Below are positions 18,060 to 26,749 of a DNA stretch of 63,611 nt, one piece after another. The stretch is from positions 1-63,611 of the forward strand of contig PDPU01000036.1 of the NCBI GenBank assembly GCA_002746645.1, given 5' to 3'. The notes beneath the pieces are model-generated. The model did no database searches and had not been told where the DNA came from. It saw only the letters and a list, made by a program, of their open reading frames with translations. Source of the DNA: Gammaproteobacteria bacterium (GTDB lineage: Bacteria > Pseudomonadota > Gammaproteobacteria > Granulosicoccales > Granulosicoccaceae). The position numbers and the translations under genes were made by a program. Each line of letters opens with the position of its first letter. Within the stretch, counting starts at the first letter, position 1.

Positions 18060-20788
18060 ACGGGACCGCAGGCTCCAGTGGACGCTTCAGCTTCCGGGGC
18101 GGAACCTTCGGCGCCGACCCTGCCTTGCCCGATGAAAAGACCGTCACCAGGCTCCTGGCCGCCGCCGATGCGGCCATCGACCGTGACCCGGACAACCGCG
18201 CCAACTGGCGCGACGCCCTGGCCAGCGGCAGGGGACTGATTCACGAACTCTTCGAGTCAGGACTGGACATCGCTACCCTGCTCGCACTCCACAGCCGCCT
18301 GCTCGATCATGTGCTCGCGCGCCAGTGGCAACAGGCAGGAGCCCTGTTCGACGGCCTTGCGCTGGTGGCCGTCGGCGGCTACGGACGCGGCGAACTCTTC
18401 CCGCATTCCGACATCGACATCAGCATCCTGCTGCCCGGCGAACCCGATGCCGAGCTCGAGGCGGCGCTCGCGGCCTGGATCACCTCGCTGTGGGACTACG
18501 AACTCGACATCGGTTCGAGCGTGCGCACCATCGAGCAGAGCCTTGCCGCCGCGAGCGCCGATCTCACCGTCATCACCAACCTCACCGAGGCGCGCCTCAT
18601 CACCGGCTCCTCCCACCTCTGCAAGAGACTCATGGATGCCATTGCGCCCGAGCACATCTGGCCAGCCGATGTCTTCTTCAAGGCCAAGTGCGAGGAGCAG
18701 AAACGACGCCACGCGCGCTTCCAGACGAATGCCTATCGGCTCGAACCGAACGTGAAGGAGAGTCAGGGCGGGCTGCGTGACTTCCAGACCATCGCCTGGG
18801 TGAGCCATCGGCTTTTCGACACGCCGGCGCTCGAGCCCCTGGTGACGAACGGACTGCTGGAGCCGCACGAACTCGAACACCTGCGCGAGGGACTCGACCT
18901 CCTCTGGCGCATCCGTTACCTCCTGCACCACAAGACCGGACGCCGCGAGGACCGCCTGCTCTTCGACCATCAGCGCGACATTGCTCATGCCTTCGGCTAC
19001 ACCGACGACGAAAGGAATGCCTCGATCGAAGCGCTGATGCAGCGCTACTACCGTTCCGTCATGCGCCTGCAGCGCCTCAACGACATCCTGCTCCAGGGCA
19101 TCGGCGGCATCATCAGTGGCGTGACGGCAGCTGCCGACGTGGTGACGCTCAATCCGCGCTTCCAGCTCCGCAACGGTTTTCTCGAAACCACGTCGGACAC
19201 CGTATTCACCGAGCAGCCGACGGCACTGCTCGAACTGTATCTGATGTTCAGCCTGACACACGAGGCCGAGAAGATCCGCTCGCCAACGGTGCGTCAGGTG
19301 CGCGCGGCATTGCCGCAGATCAACGCGCGCTTCCGTTCCGATCCGCAGGCGCGCTCGCTGTTCGTGCGCATCTTCGCGAGCGAAGACAAGCTCACGCGCA
19401 CGGTGCGGCTGATGAACCAGCACGGTGTGCTCGCCGCCTACCTGCCCGCCTTCGACGCCATCGTGGGACGCATGCAGTACGACCTCTTCCACATCTACAC
19501 CGTGGATGAGCACACCATTCACGTGATCCGCAATCTCAGGCGCTTCATGCTGCCGCGCTTCGACGAGGAATTTCCGCACTGCTCGGAAGTGGCACGCGAA
19601 GTGGTCGAACCCTGGCGGCTCTATCTCGTTGCCCTCTTCCACGACATCGCCAAGGGTCGCGGCGGTGATCACTGCGTGCTCGGCGCCGAGGACATGCGCG
19701 AATTCGCCGTGCACCACGGACTGCAGCGGCACGACGTGGAACTGATGGAATGGACGGTGCGCCAGCACCTGCTGATGTCGACGACGGTGCAGCGGCGCGA
19801 CATCGACGACCCCGAAGAGCAGCTCGAATTCGCGCGTGAGGTCGGCAGCATCGAGAAACTGAACTTTCTCTATCTGCTGACCGTTGCCGACATTCGCGGC
19901 ACCAACCCCGAACTCTGGAATTCCTTCAAGGCGACGCTGCTGCAGGCACTCTACCGCCACGCCCGGCAGATCATCGAGCGCGGACTCGACAACCCCGAGG
20001 CCGTGAGCGAAGTCGTCGCAAGACGCAAGCAGCAGGCGATCGCACTCCTTGCCGACAACGGTGTCAGCGACAGCGAGCGGCAGCAACTCTGGAACGAACT
20101 CGGCGAGGACTACTTCCGAAGCTTCCAGGCCAGTGATATCGCGCGACACACCGCACAGCTTGCAAGTCGCGTCGGCGACGAGGTGACGGAGCCACTGGTG
20201 GCGCTGCGCCATTCACGCGCCAAAGGCGTGAGCGAGATTCTCGTGCACACACACGATGCACCATCGCTCTTTGCCACGATCACGACGGAACTCGGCAACC
20301 TGAACCTCGACATCCAGTCGGCCACGATCACCACCACCGATTCAGGCTACGCGCTCGACGTGTTCCACGTACTCGAGAACGACGGTTCGCTCGTGAACGA
20401 GGAACGCCGCAGCGCGGCCATCGAAGCAGCACTGGTTCGCGTACTCGATGCTTCTGCGGCACTGCCCCGCAACCTCGGCGGCAAACCCAGCCGGCGACAG
20501 CGACAGTTCCGCATCGCCACACAGGTCGATTGCACGACCGTCGATGCAGACACCTCCGAGCTTCGCGTGACGGCGGCTGACCGCCCCGGCATACTCGGCG
20601 ACATTGCCCGCCGCATTCACGAAGCCGGTTTCGATGTGCATGCCGCACGCATCTCGACGCTCGGCGAGCGCATCGACGATGTATTTCTGATCAGCAGCCA
20701 GAACACGGATGGCACGGGTGGCAAGCACGCCCTCGACGACAGGGATCGCACCGCACTGGCGGCAGAGCTCGAACGCATCAACGCCTGA
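18056..20788 (+). CDS. glnD: Bifunctional PII uridylyltransferase / uridylyl-removing enzyme
   Basis: GlnD senses glutamine and adds or removes UMP on PII proteins, controlling nitrogen assimilation. Domains in order: nucleotidyltransferase (GGYGRGELFPHSDIDISIL near residue 105), a central helical region, an HD phosphohydrolase domain (FHDIAKGRGGDH near residue 525) and two C-terminal ACT domains (ILVHTHDAPSLFATITTEL and RVTAADRPGILGDIARRIHE). The start is the GTG at 18056, overlapping the map stop by 4 bases (GTGA) and giving 910 residues (E. coli 890). Confidence 0.96.
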   Translation: MNGTAGSSGRFSFRGGTFGADPALPDEKTVTRLLAAADAAIDRDPDNRANWRDALASGRGLIHELFESGLDIATLLALHSRLLDHVLARQWQQAGALFDGLALVAVGGYGRGELFPHSDIDISILLPGEPDAELEAALAAWITSLWDYELDIGSSVRTIEQSLAAASADLTVITNLTEARLITGSSHLCKRLMDAIAPEHIWPADVFFKAKCEEQKRRHARFQTNAYRLEPNVKESQGGLRDFQTIAWVSHRLFDTPALEPLVTNGLLEPHELEHLREGLDLLWRIRYLLHHKTGRREDRLLFDHQRDIAHAFGYTDDERNASIEALMQRYYRSVMRLQRLNDILLQGIGGIISGVTAAADVVTLNPRFQLRNGFLETTSDTVFTEQPTALLELYLMFSLTHEAEKIRSPTVRQVRAALPQINARFRSDPQARSLFVRIFASEDKLTRTVRLMNQHGVLAAYLPAFDAIVGRMQYDLFHIYTVDEHTIHVIRNLRRFMLPRFDEEFPHCSEVAREVVEPWRLYLVALFHDIAKGRGGDHCVLGAEDMREFAVHHGLQRHDVELMEWTVRQHLLMSTTVQRRDIDDPEEQLEFAREVGSIEKLNFLYLLTVADIRGTNPELWNSFKATLLQALYRHARQIIERGLDNPEAVSEVVARRKQQAIALLADNGVSDSERQQLWNELGEDYFRSFQASDIARHTAQLASRVGDEVTEPLVALRHSRAKGVSEILVHTHDAPSLFATITTELGNLNLDIQSATITTTDSGYALDVFHVLENDGSLVNEERRSAAIEAALVRVLDASAALPRNLGGKPSRRQRQFRIATQVDCTTVDADTSELRVTAADRPGILGDIARRIHEAGFDVHAARISTLGERIDDVFLISSQNTDGTGGKHALDDRDRTALAAELERINA

Positions 20789-20819
20789 ACAACCGCCTCG
20801 ACAACGAGTCATCGCCACC

Positions 20820-22010
20820 ATGTCAGATACGTCCGCCAACAGGGACGACCCCACGCTTGCACTTCTGATCGACCTCGTTCGGCGCCCTTCGGTCACACCC
20901 GAAGACGCCGGCTGTCAGGCCCTGATCGCCGAGCGCCTTGCTGCCGTCGGCTTCGAGATCGAGCACCTGCCGGCCGCGGGTGTCAGCAACCTCTGGGCCC
21001 GCCTCGGTGATACCGCACCGCTGATCGCCTTTGCCGGACACACCGACGTGGTGCCACCGGGTGACCCCGACGCCTGGACCCATCCGCCCTTCTCGGCCAC
21101 CATCGAGAATGGGTACCTCTACGGGCGTGGCGCAGCCGACATGAAAGCGGGCGTGGCGGCCATGGTCACGGCGCTCGAACGCTTCGTGAAGTCCGGAAAG
21201 CACCGGCACGGCTCGCTTGCGCTGCTGCTGACGAGCGACGAAGAGGGGCCTGCCACCGACGGCACGCGACACGTCATCGACACGCTCGCGGCACGCGGGG
21301 AACAGATCGATTACTGCATTCTCGGTGAACCAAGCAGCAGCGAGCATCTCGGCGACACCCTGCGCAACGGCCGGCGCGGTTCTCTCGGTGCGCGCCTTGT
21401 CGTGAACGGTGTGCAGGGACACGTGGCCTATCCCGAGCTTGCCGACAACCCCGTGCACCGCGCCCTCGCCGCCCTCGACGAACTCTGCAAAACACACTGG
21501 GACAAGGGCAACGCCGACTTCCCGCCAACCACCCTGCAGATTTCCAATGTCGCCGCCGGCACCGGTGCAAGCAACGTGATTCCGGGCCGTTTCGTGGTCG
21601 ATTTCAATCTGCGCTACAGCACCGCAAGCACCATGGAAGGCCTGCAGCAACGCATCGAAACCATCCTTGCACGCCACGAACTCGACTATCGCATCACCTG
21701 GAACGACAGCGCCAGGCCTTTCGTGACGGCAACCAACGCGGCAGCAGACAGCATGCAGAACGGACCTTCACTGGTCAGCATTGCCCGTGAGGTGGTCCGT
21801 GAACACACCGGCATCGATCCCGAGACCAATACCGCCGGCGGCACCTCCGACGGGCGCTTCATCGTACCCACCGGCGCCGAACTCGTGGAACTCGGTCCGA
21901 TCAACAAGACCATTCATCAGATAGACGAATGCGTCGCCGTCAACGATCTTCCTCGCATCAGCCGCATCCATGAAGGCATACTGGAGCGACTCGCGGGAGC
22001 ACACGACTGA
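20820..22010 (+). CDS. dapE: Succinyl-diaminopimelate desuccinylase
   Basis: DapE hydrolyses N-succinyl-LL-diaminopimelate in the lysine and peptidoglycan precursor pathway. Di-zinc M20 peptidase motifs are all present: [46 protein letters not shown], and the final His-containing [15 protein letters not shown] 20820 gives 396 residues (E. coli 375) and follows glnD by 31 bases on the same strand. Confidence 0.96.
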   Translation: MSDTSANRDDPTLALLIDLVRRPSVTPEDAGCQALIAERLAAVGFEIEHLPAAGVSNLWARLGDTAPLIAFAGHTDVVPPGDPDAWTHPPFSATIENGYLYGRGAADMKAGVAAMVTALERFVKSGKHRHGSLALLLTSDEEGPATDGTRHVIDTLAARGEQIDYCILGEPSSSEHLGDTLRNGRRGSLGARLVVNGVQGHVAYPELADNPVHRALAALDELCKTHWDKGNADFPPTTLQISNVAAGTGASNVIPGRFVVDFNLRYSTASTMEGLQQRIETILARHELDYRITWNDSARPFVTATNAAADSMQNGPSLVSIAREVVREHTGIDPETNTAGGTSDGRFIVPTGAELVELGPINKTIHQIDECVAVNDLPRISRIHEGILERLAGAHD

Positions 22011-22036
22011 AACAAACAAGCAAGAGGAACCGAACC

Positions 22037-22834
22037 ATGGGAATGCTCGACGGCCGAAAGATGCTGATCATCGGCGTGGCCAGCAAGCGCTCGATCGCCT
22101 GGGGCATCGCCGAAGCCATGCACCGCGAAGGTGCCGAACTCGCCTTCACGTACCAGAACGACCGCCTGAAGGATCGCGTGGTGGCGATGGCCGACGACTG
22201 CGGCTCCGACATCGTGTTACCGCTCGACGTTGCCGAAGACGCCCAGATCGAGGCCATGGCAGCGTCCCTGAAGGAGCGTTGGCCCGATGGACTCGACGGT
22301 TTCGTGCATGCCGTGGCCTTTGCACCGCGCGAGGCACTCGACGGCGACTATCTCGATTCCGTCAGCCGCGAATCCTTCCGCATCGCGCACGACATCAGCT
22401 CCTACAGCTTCTCTGCCGTGGCCAAGGCACTGCGACCCCAGCTCCACGAGGGCGCGTCGCTCATCACCCTGTCCTACCTCGGTGCCGTTCGCGCGATGCC
22501 GAACTACAACGTCATGGGGCTGGCCAAGGCCTCGCTCGAAGCCAACACGCGTTTCATGGCAACCTCGCTCGGACCGGAGGGGATTCGCGTGAACGCACTG
22601 TCCGCCGGACCGATCAAGACACTTGCTGCCGCCGGTATCGGTGATTTCAAGAAGCTTCTCGGCCACGTCTCCTCGATCGCGCCGATGCGCGAGAATACCA
22701 CCATCGAGCAGGTCGGCAACACGGCCGCCTTCCTTGCTTCGCCACTTTCCTCGGGTATTACCGGGCAGGTCATCTATGTCGATGGTGGCTTCAACATCGT
22801 GTCGGCGCCGGAATCGCCGGAATCGGCAAGCTGA
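22037..22834 (+). CDS. fabI: Enoyl-ACP reductase (NADH)
   Basis: FabI reduces trans-2-enoyl-ACP, the last step of each elongation cycle, and is the triclosan target. The 265-residue product starts [20 protein letters not shown] with the NADH-binding GVAS loop. It has the Y-(X)6-K catalytic arrangement in [20 protein letters not shown] and [16 protein letters not shown] in the substrate loop. The residue at E. coli G93 is Ala, which is common elsewhere. The gene has an AAGAGGAACCG-type ribosome-binding region and ends before a terminator. Confidence 0.95.
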   Translation: MGMLDGRKMLIIGVASKRSIAWGIAEAMHREGAELAFTYQNDRLKDRVVAMADDCGSDIVLPLDVAEDAQIEAMAASLKERWPDGLDGFVHAVAFAPREALDGDYLDSVSRESFRIAHDISSYSFSAVAKALRPQLHEGASLITLSYLGAVRAMPNYNVMGLAKASLEANTRFMATSLGPEGIRVNALSAGPIKTLAAAGIGDFKKLLGHVSSIAPMRENTTIEQVGNTAAFLASPLSSGITGQVIYVDGGFNIVSAPESPESAS

Positions 22835-22857
22835 GGACGAACCGCCGGGCACAGCGC

Positions 22858-22878
22858 TTGCCGCGACACTCGCGGCAA
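22858..22878 (+). terminator. GC-rich hairpin after fabI
   Basis: A perfect 9-bp stem, TTGCCGCGA with TCGCGGCAA, closed by a 3-base loop. It has no T-run, so alone it is more likely an mRNA 3'-end stabiliser than a full terminator. Confidence 0.4.
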
Positions 22879-22982
22879 TGCGTCTGCCCATGTTCGGCAT
22901 CCCGGAATTGCTTCGGCGGCACCCCGGAACCGTAATTGGTACGGACACCCCGGAACTGCAGGCAACACCCCCTCGGAACCGA

Positions 22983-23015
22983 AAAAAGCCGGCGCCCTCA
23001 GGCAACCGGCTTTTT
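22983..23015 (+). terminator. Bidirectional intrinsic terminator between fabI and mscL
   Basis: AAAAAGCCGG pairs with CCGGCTTTTT around a 13-base loop. The T-run on each strand makes it work for fabI (plus) and mscL (minus), the two convergent genes. Confidence 0.8.
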
Positions 23016-23082
23016 CGTGTCGAACCTGATTGCCTGAAACCCGAGGCTGATTGCCGCGGGTTCAAGCATCACGTCGTGGCAT

Positions 23083-23466
23083 TCAGCGAGCAGCGAGCTG
23101 GTCGCGGATTTCCTTGAGCAGCGCAATATCGGCCGGATCTTCCGCCGGCTCTTCGACCTGTTCCTTCTCGAAGCGCTTCTTCATGTTGTTGATCATCTTG
23201 ACGATGATGAAGATCACGAAGGCGATGATCAGGAAGTTGATCAGGGCCTGGATGAACATGCCGTAGCCAATGTTGGCATCGCCAACGGTGATGGCGAGAC
23301 CGCTGAAGTCGACACCACCCAGAAAGATGCCGATGATCGGCATGAGGACGGAATCGACGAGAGCGCCGACGGTGTCGCTGACGGCTGCACCGACAATGAT
23401 GCCGACCGCCATGTCCATCAGACTTCCCTTGAGCGCGAATTCCTTGAATTCAGCCATCATTCCCAT
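23083..23466 (-). CDS. mscL: Large-conductance mechanosensitive channel
   Basis: MscL opens under membrane tension to release solutes on hypo-osmotic shock. Starting at MGMMAEFKEFALKGSLMDMA gives 127 residues, with the N-terminal amphipathic helix, TM1 (VGIIVGAAVSDTVGALVDSV), TM2 (FIQALINFLIIAFVIFIIVK) and an acidic cytoplasmic helix ending ALLKEIRDQLAAR. The ORF extends further upstream, but those residues do not resemble the family. It stands alone between fabI and ppiD. Confidence 0.94.
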   Translation of the reverse strand: MGMMAEFKEFALKGSLMDMAVGIIVGAAVSDTVGALVDSVLMPIIGIFLGGVDFSGLAITVGDANIGYGMFIQALINFLIIAFVIFIIVKMINNMKKRFEKEQVEEPAEDPADIALLKEIRDQLAAR

Positions 23467-23822
23467 GAGAGTTTTCTCCAGTTCTGTATGTTTGAGTGTG
23501 CGACTTGTTGAGTGTGCGACTTGCAGGCGAGCCGACTCGACTCCTGATTTCCGATACAGGCACCTGCGCCACCGGGAACATGGCGACAGTGGAAACCGTG
23601 CATGCCGTATTCGAGCGCGGGGACGCCCCTGCATCCTTCAATCGATACCAGCGCAGAATACTACGCCCGTGACCCCCTCATGTCGAGCGTCGGGCGGCCT
23701 GTTTCAGGATCTTTAACAAGTCTTGCCGGTCGGCAATGCAAGCCGCGTCAGGACACCGACGCTGACTGCGCATCGTCACGCCGCAAGCCGATGGCGGGTA
23801 CCTGCAGGCGCCGTGTCAGGAT
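23467..23822. other. Gene-free stretch between mscL and ppiD
   Basis: No reading frame here looks like a protein. Near 23491-23526 the 15-base TGAGTGTGCGACTTG occurs twice in tandem (period 17), in the mscL leader. The right part is the outer edge of the 48-bp repeat that covers the ppiD stop codon. I see no clear promoter or RNA gene. Confidence 0.5.
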
Positions 23823-23910
23823 GAACTGATGTCGATATCGGCGCGCGAGCGCCAGGCGTCGCGTCAGGGTGAACTGATGTCGATATCGGCGCGCGAGCGC
23901 AAGGCGCCGA
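23815..23910. repeat. 48-bp imperfect tandem repeat over the ppiD stop codon
   Basis: The segments 23815-23858 and 23863-23906 differ at two positions and are offset by exactly 48 bases. The inner copy encodes the last residues of PpiD (RSRADIDIS) and its TGA stop. The outer copy repeats the same codons after the stop, in the same frame. Confidence 0.9.
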
Positions 23911-25783
23911 CGAGTGCCTCGAACTCGACAACACCCAACTGCGGATCGGCGGCGGCCTTGGTCGGCGCGTCGTCCACGGCACTGTTCTCGGCTGTTTCCG
24001 GCACCTTGACATCGACGAGGCGATAGACCACGCGATCATCATCCGACAAGGTGGCAATGGCGGCAACGCCCTGCCCCTCGGTCGGCTTCGGCAGGGAAAA
24101 GACGGCGTTGATCATCGACGGCTCGAAATCGTCGGAATTTCGCGAGAGCGGCAGCGCTTCGACAAGTTCCGCACCTGTTCGGCCTTCGGCCAGCACGGCG
24201 AGTTCGTCACCGGCGAGCAATCCTGCCTCGATGTCAGCAGCAGCCGCATCCAGCGCTTCGGCAGCACGCTCTGTCCTGAGTGCAAGTGAAACCTCGTCGC
24301 GCACCTCGTCCAGGGTTTTCTGCCGTGGGCCTTCGCTGTCCGTGACGCGGAGCACCACGACGTCGCGGCTGTCCACATCGATCGGTTCCGAATTGTTGCC
24401 GTCTTCGCGCACATCGGCCGAGAGCGCCGCATCGAGCACTGCCGGATGACCGACGATGCCCTCGGCCGGGTTCTCGGCATCGATCCAGTCCGTCTGTTGC
24501 ACTTCGAGGCCGGTGGCCGCCGACACCTCTTCGAGCGACTCGGGGTTTTCGAAGGCCAGTTCGGCGAGCTGGTCATGGAGGTCCTGATACTCGCTGTCGA
24601 CCTCGTTGCGGCGAAGCTGCGCGATGATGTCCTCGCGCACGTCCTCGAAGGGCTTGACCTTCTCCGCGACGACCTTGTCGAGCTTGATCAGATGCACGCC
24701 GAAATCCGACACGACGGGATCGGACAGACTGCCGACGTCGCCTGGCAGGGCGTAAACAGCGGCTTCGAACTCGGGCACCATGGCACCGGGCGTGATGACA
24801 CCGAGGCTGCCTCCATTGCTTGCCGAACCGACGTCGTCGGAGAGTTCCGCGGCAAGATCGGCAAAGGACTCGCCGGCCTCGATGCGTGCCTTGACGGCTT
24901 CGAGTTCAGCCTCCTTCTCGGCGATTTCATCCTCGTTGTCACGATCGGCCTCGAGAAGAATGTGCGAGGCTTCCCGCTGCTCGGGCGTGATGTAGTTGGC
25001 GCTGTTGTCATCGTAGTAATACTGCGCATCTTCCTCGGCAATGTCGATGCCGCTGGCAAGGTCCTCGGCCGAGAGGCGCACGTAGGCGATCTTCACGCGA
25101 TCGGGGTGCTGATAGCTGTCGGCTCGCTCGTCGAAATAGGCCTGCACTTCGTCGTCGCTGACCTCGATGGCGTCGCGCGCGGCATCCATGTCGAGTCGCA
25201 GACCCTCGATGGTTCGCTGCTGTCGCGCCAGGGCATCGAGCCGCGCACGTTCGTTCGGGAGCAGAAAACTCGTTGATACCACGCCGCTCGTAAACTGATC
25301 GAGCGCGCTCTGACTGCGGAAGCGCTGCTCGAAAGCGCCCATGGTGAGACCTTCGGCTCGCACGCGTTCTTCATAGAGTTCGGGGTCGAAACGACCGTCT
25401 GTCTGGAACGCGGGCACCGCGCGAATGGCGCGACCGAGGGTTTCATCGCCGACGGCAAACTTCTGGGCCGCCACGGTGTTCTCGACCACGGCTTCGTCGA
25501 TGAGGCCGTTGATGGCCTGCTCACGCAACATCGCATCGCTGGCGAACCCTTCGGGAATCTCGCCCCCGAACATGCTGGCAAGCTGGCGCCGCTGCCGTGC
25601 CACGGCCGTTTCGACGGCGCTGGGGGAGATTTCGGTCTTGCCGACCGTGGCCACGGCAGGTGGCGGCCGGCCGGCAAAATAGGAGCCGATGAATACCGCC
25701 ACCAGGGGCACGGCGATGACCAGAACGATCACGTACTTCAGTGTCCTGGAGTGGCGTACGGTTTCGCGAATATCGAGCAGCAT
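23864..25783 (-). CDS. ppiD: Peptidyl-prolyl isomerase PpiD (SurA-like membrane chaperone)
   Basis: PpiD is anchored in the inner membrane near SecYEG and helps proteins fold as they enter the periplasm. The 639-residue product has one N-terminal membrane helix (YVIVLVIAVPLVAVFIGSYF, about 17-36), SurA-N-like helical domains and a parvulin domain (ASHILLEADRD, then GGSLGVITPGAMVPEFEAAV, about 275-370). A second parvulin-like region and a variable acidic C-terminus follow. It is the last gene of the conserved clpX-lon-hupB-tRNA-ppiD order. Its stop codon lies inside a 48-bp tandem repeat. Confidence 0.93.
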   Translation of the reverse strand: MLLDIRETVRHSRTLKYVIVLVIAVPLVAVFIGSYFAGRPPPAVATVGKTEISPSAVETAVARQRRQLASMFGGEIPEGFASDAMLREQAINGLIDEAVVENTVAAQKFAVGDETLGRAIRAVPAFQTDGRFDPELYEERVRAEGLTMGAFEQRFRSQSALDQFTSGVVSTSFLLPNERARLDALARQQRTIEGLRLDMDAARDAIEVSDDEVQAYFDERADSYQHPDRVKIAYVRLSAEDLASGIDIAEEDAQYYYDDNSANYITPEQREASHILLEADRDNEDEIAEKEAELEAVKARIEAGESFADLAAELSDDVGSASNGGSLGVITPGAMVPEFEAAVYALPGDVGSLSDPVVSDFGVHLIKLDKVVAEKVKPFEDVREDIIAQLRRNEVDSEYQDLHDQLAELAFENPESLEEVSAATGLEVQQTDWIDAENPAEGIVGHPAVLDAALSADVREDGNNSEPIDVDSRDVVVLRVTDSEGPRQKTLDEVRDEVSLALRTERAAEALDAAAADIEAGLLAGDELAVLAEGRTGAELVEALPLSRNSDDFEPSMINAVFSLPKPTEGQGVAAIATLSDDDRVVYRLVDVKVPETAENSAVDDAPTKAAADPQLGVVEFEALVGALRSRADIDISSP

Positions 25784-26027
25784 GTCGTTGAGTGCCGGGT
25801 TGGCGATGTAGAAGGCCGTGTCGGTTGTGACGGTCGAAACGGATGTGACGCTCGGACTGGATGCGGCGTTGACGCGTCAATGCAACTGCATCAACGCCCG
25901 GCCGGGCAAAGGCCGGGGCTTGGCCCGAAGCACCTGCAAAGATAGTGCAAATTCACCGTCATGACAGCACCGGGCTCTGCGCAGGTGACATGGCCGGTGT
26001 CGGTGACGTGCTGGCGCCAGAATTGGA

Positions 26028-26049
26028 AAAGGGTGCCGAAGCACCCTTT
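26028..26049 (-). terminator. Terminator of the tRNA-Val/tRNA-Asp transcript
   Basis: On the minus strand AAAGGGTGC pairs with GCACCCTTT around a TTCG tetraloop, followed by a short T-run. It lies 27 bases beyond the CCA end of tRNA-Asp. Between here and the ppiD start (25784-26027) I see no gene, only a GC-rich CCGGCC/GGCCGG hairpin near 25901. Confidence 0.75.
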
Positions 26050-26075
26050 GCCTACCCTGCTGACCAGGGTGATGT

Positions 26076-26152
26076 TGGCGGAGCGGACGGGACTCGAACC
26101 CGCGACCCCCGGCGTGACAGGCCGGTATTCTAACCAACTGAACTACCGCTCC
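26076..26152 (-). tRNA. tRNA-Asp (GTC)
   Basis: The minus strand gives a full cloverleaf of 77 bases including encoded CCA: acceptor GGAGCGG with CCGCTCC, D-arm GTTCAGTTGG, anticodon loop CTGTCAC (GTC) and T-arm GGGTTCGAGTCCC. It follows tRNA-Val by 9 bases, as in many gammaproteobacteria between hupB and ppiD. Confidence 0.97.
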
Positions 26153-26161
26153 AGTTTCCTC

Positions 26162-26237
26162 TGGTGGGTGCTGACGGGATCGAACCGCCGACCCTCGCCT
26201 TGTAAGGGCGATGCTCTACCAGCTGAGCTAAGCACCC
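26162..26237 (-). tRNA. tRNA-Val (TAC)
   Basis: A 76-base cloverleaf with encoded CCA: acceptor GGGTGCT with AGCACCC, D-arm GCTCAGCTGG, anticodon loop CTTACAA (TAC) and T-arm CGGTTCGATCCCG. It begins 17 bases after hupB. Confidence 0.97.
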
Positions 26238-26254
26238 GAGAACTCTCAAGCCGA

Positions 26255-26527
26255 TTAGTTTACAGCATCTTTCAGTGCTTTGCCAGCTTTGAAGCTCGGA
26301 ACATTCGATGCCGCGATCTGCAGTGGCTCGCCGGTGCGAGGATTGCGACCGGTACGCGCTTCACGCTTGCGAACAAGGAAGGTGCCGAAGCCGACGAGTG
26401 TAACCGAATCCCCGCTCTTGAGGGCGTCCGAGATGCTGTCAAGTACCGCATCCACTGCGTCTGCCGCTTCGGATTTGTTCATGTCGCCTTTGGCAGCGAC
26501 AGCATCGACAAATTCAGTCTTGTTCAT
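26255..26527 (-). CDS. hupB: DNA-binding protein HU-beta
   Basis: HU bends and compacts DNA as a dimer. The 90-residue product has [20 protein letters not shown], the beta-arm [20 protein letters not shown] and the proline-tipped arm region, with the closing [12 protein letters not shown] helix. Position right after lon is conserved. Confidence 0.97.
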   Translation of the reverse strand: MNKTEFVDAVAAKGDMNKSEAADAVDAVLDSISDALKSGDSVTLVGFGTFLVRKREARTGRNPRTGEPLQIAASNVPSFKAGKALKDAVN

Positions 26528-26615
26528 GGGTTGATTTCCGATTCCTTAGTGAAGTGTTGAAGTGCAGACTGACCGGACAACTACCGGAACTGCCAGCAAC
26601 TACGCCACATACGCT

Positions 26616-26656
26616 ACCACAGCGAAAATGCCGACGGCTACGCATTTCGCTGTGGT
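26616..26656 (-). terminator. Long hairpin between lon and hupB
   Basis: ACCACAGCGAAA(A)TGC pairs with GCATTTCGCTGTGGT, about 15 bp with one bulge and a 10-base loop. There is no T-run on the minus strand, so it could be a processing or attenuation site rather than a strong terminator. Confidence 0.5.
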
Positions 26657-26749
26657 CAATGAAATGTAACAATCCCCTGCAAGCGTGATCTGACGCGGTT
26701 TCAGCACTTGCGCCAACCAGAAGCGGTGCGAGTTTTACTGATTTTTATA

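Noticed and set aside
18257..20212. 651-codon minus-strand ORF opposite glnD
   Set aside because: Antisense shadow of a conserved gene without family features.
22037..22834. FabI residue equivalent to E. coli G93 is Ala, a triclosan-resistance position
   Set aside because: Ala at this position is common in FabI of many bacteria, so no resistance is inferred.
25877..26137. Minus-strand ORF beginning MVRIPACHAGGRGFESRPLR
   Set aside because: It is the tRNA-Asp gene read as protein; this translation recurs as a false ORF in many genomes.
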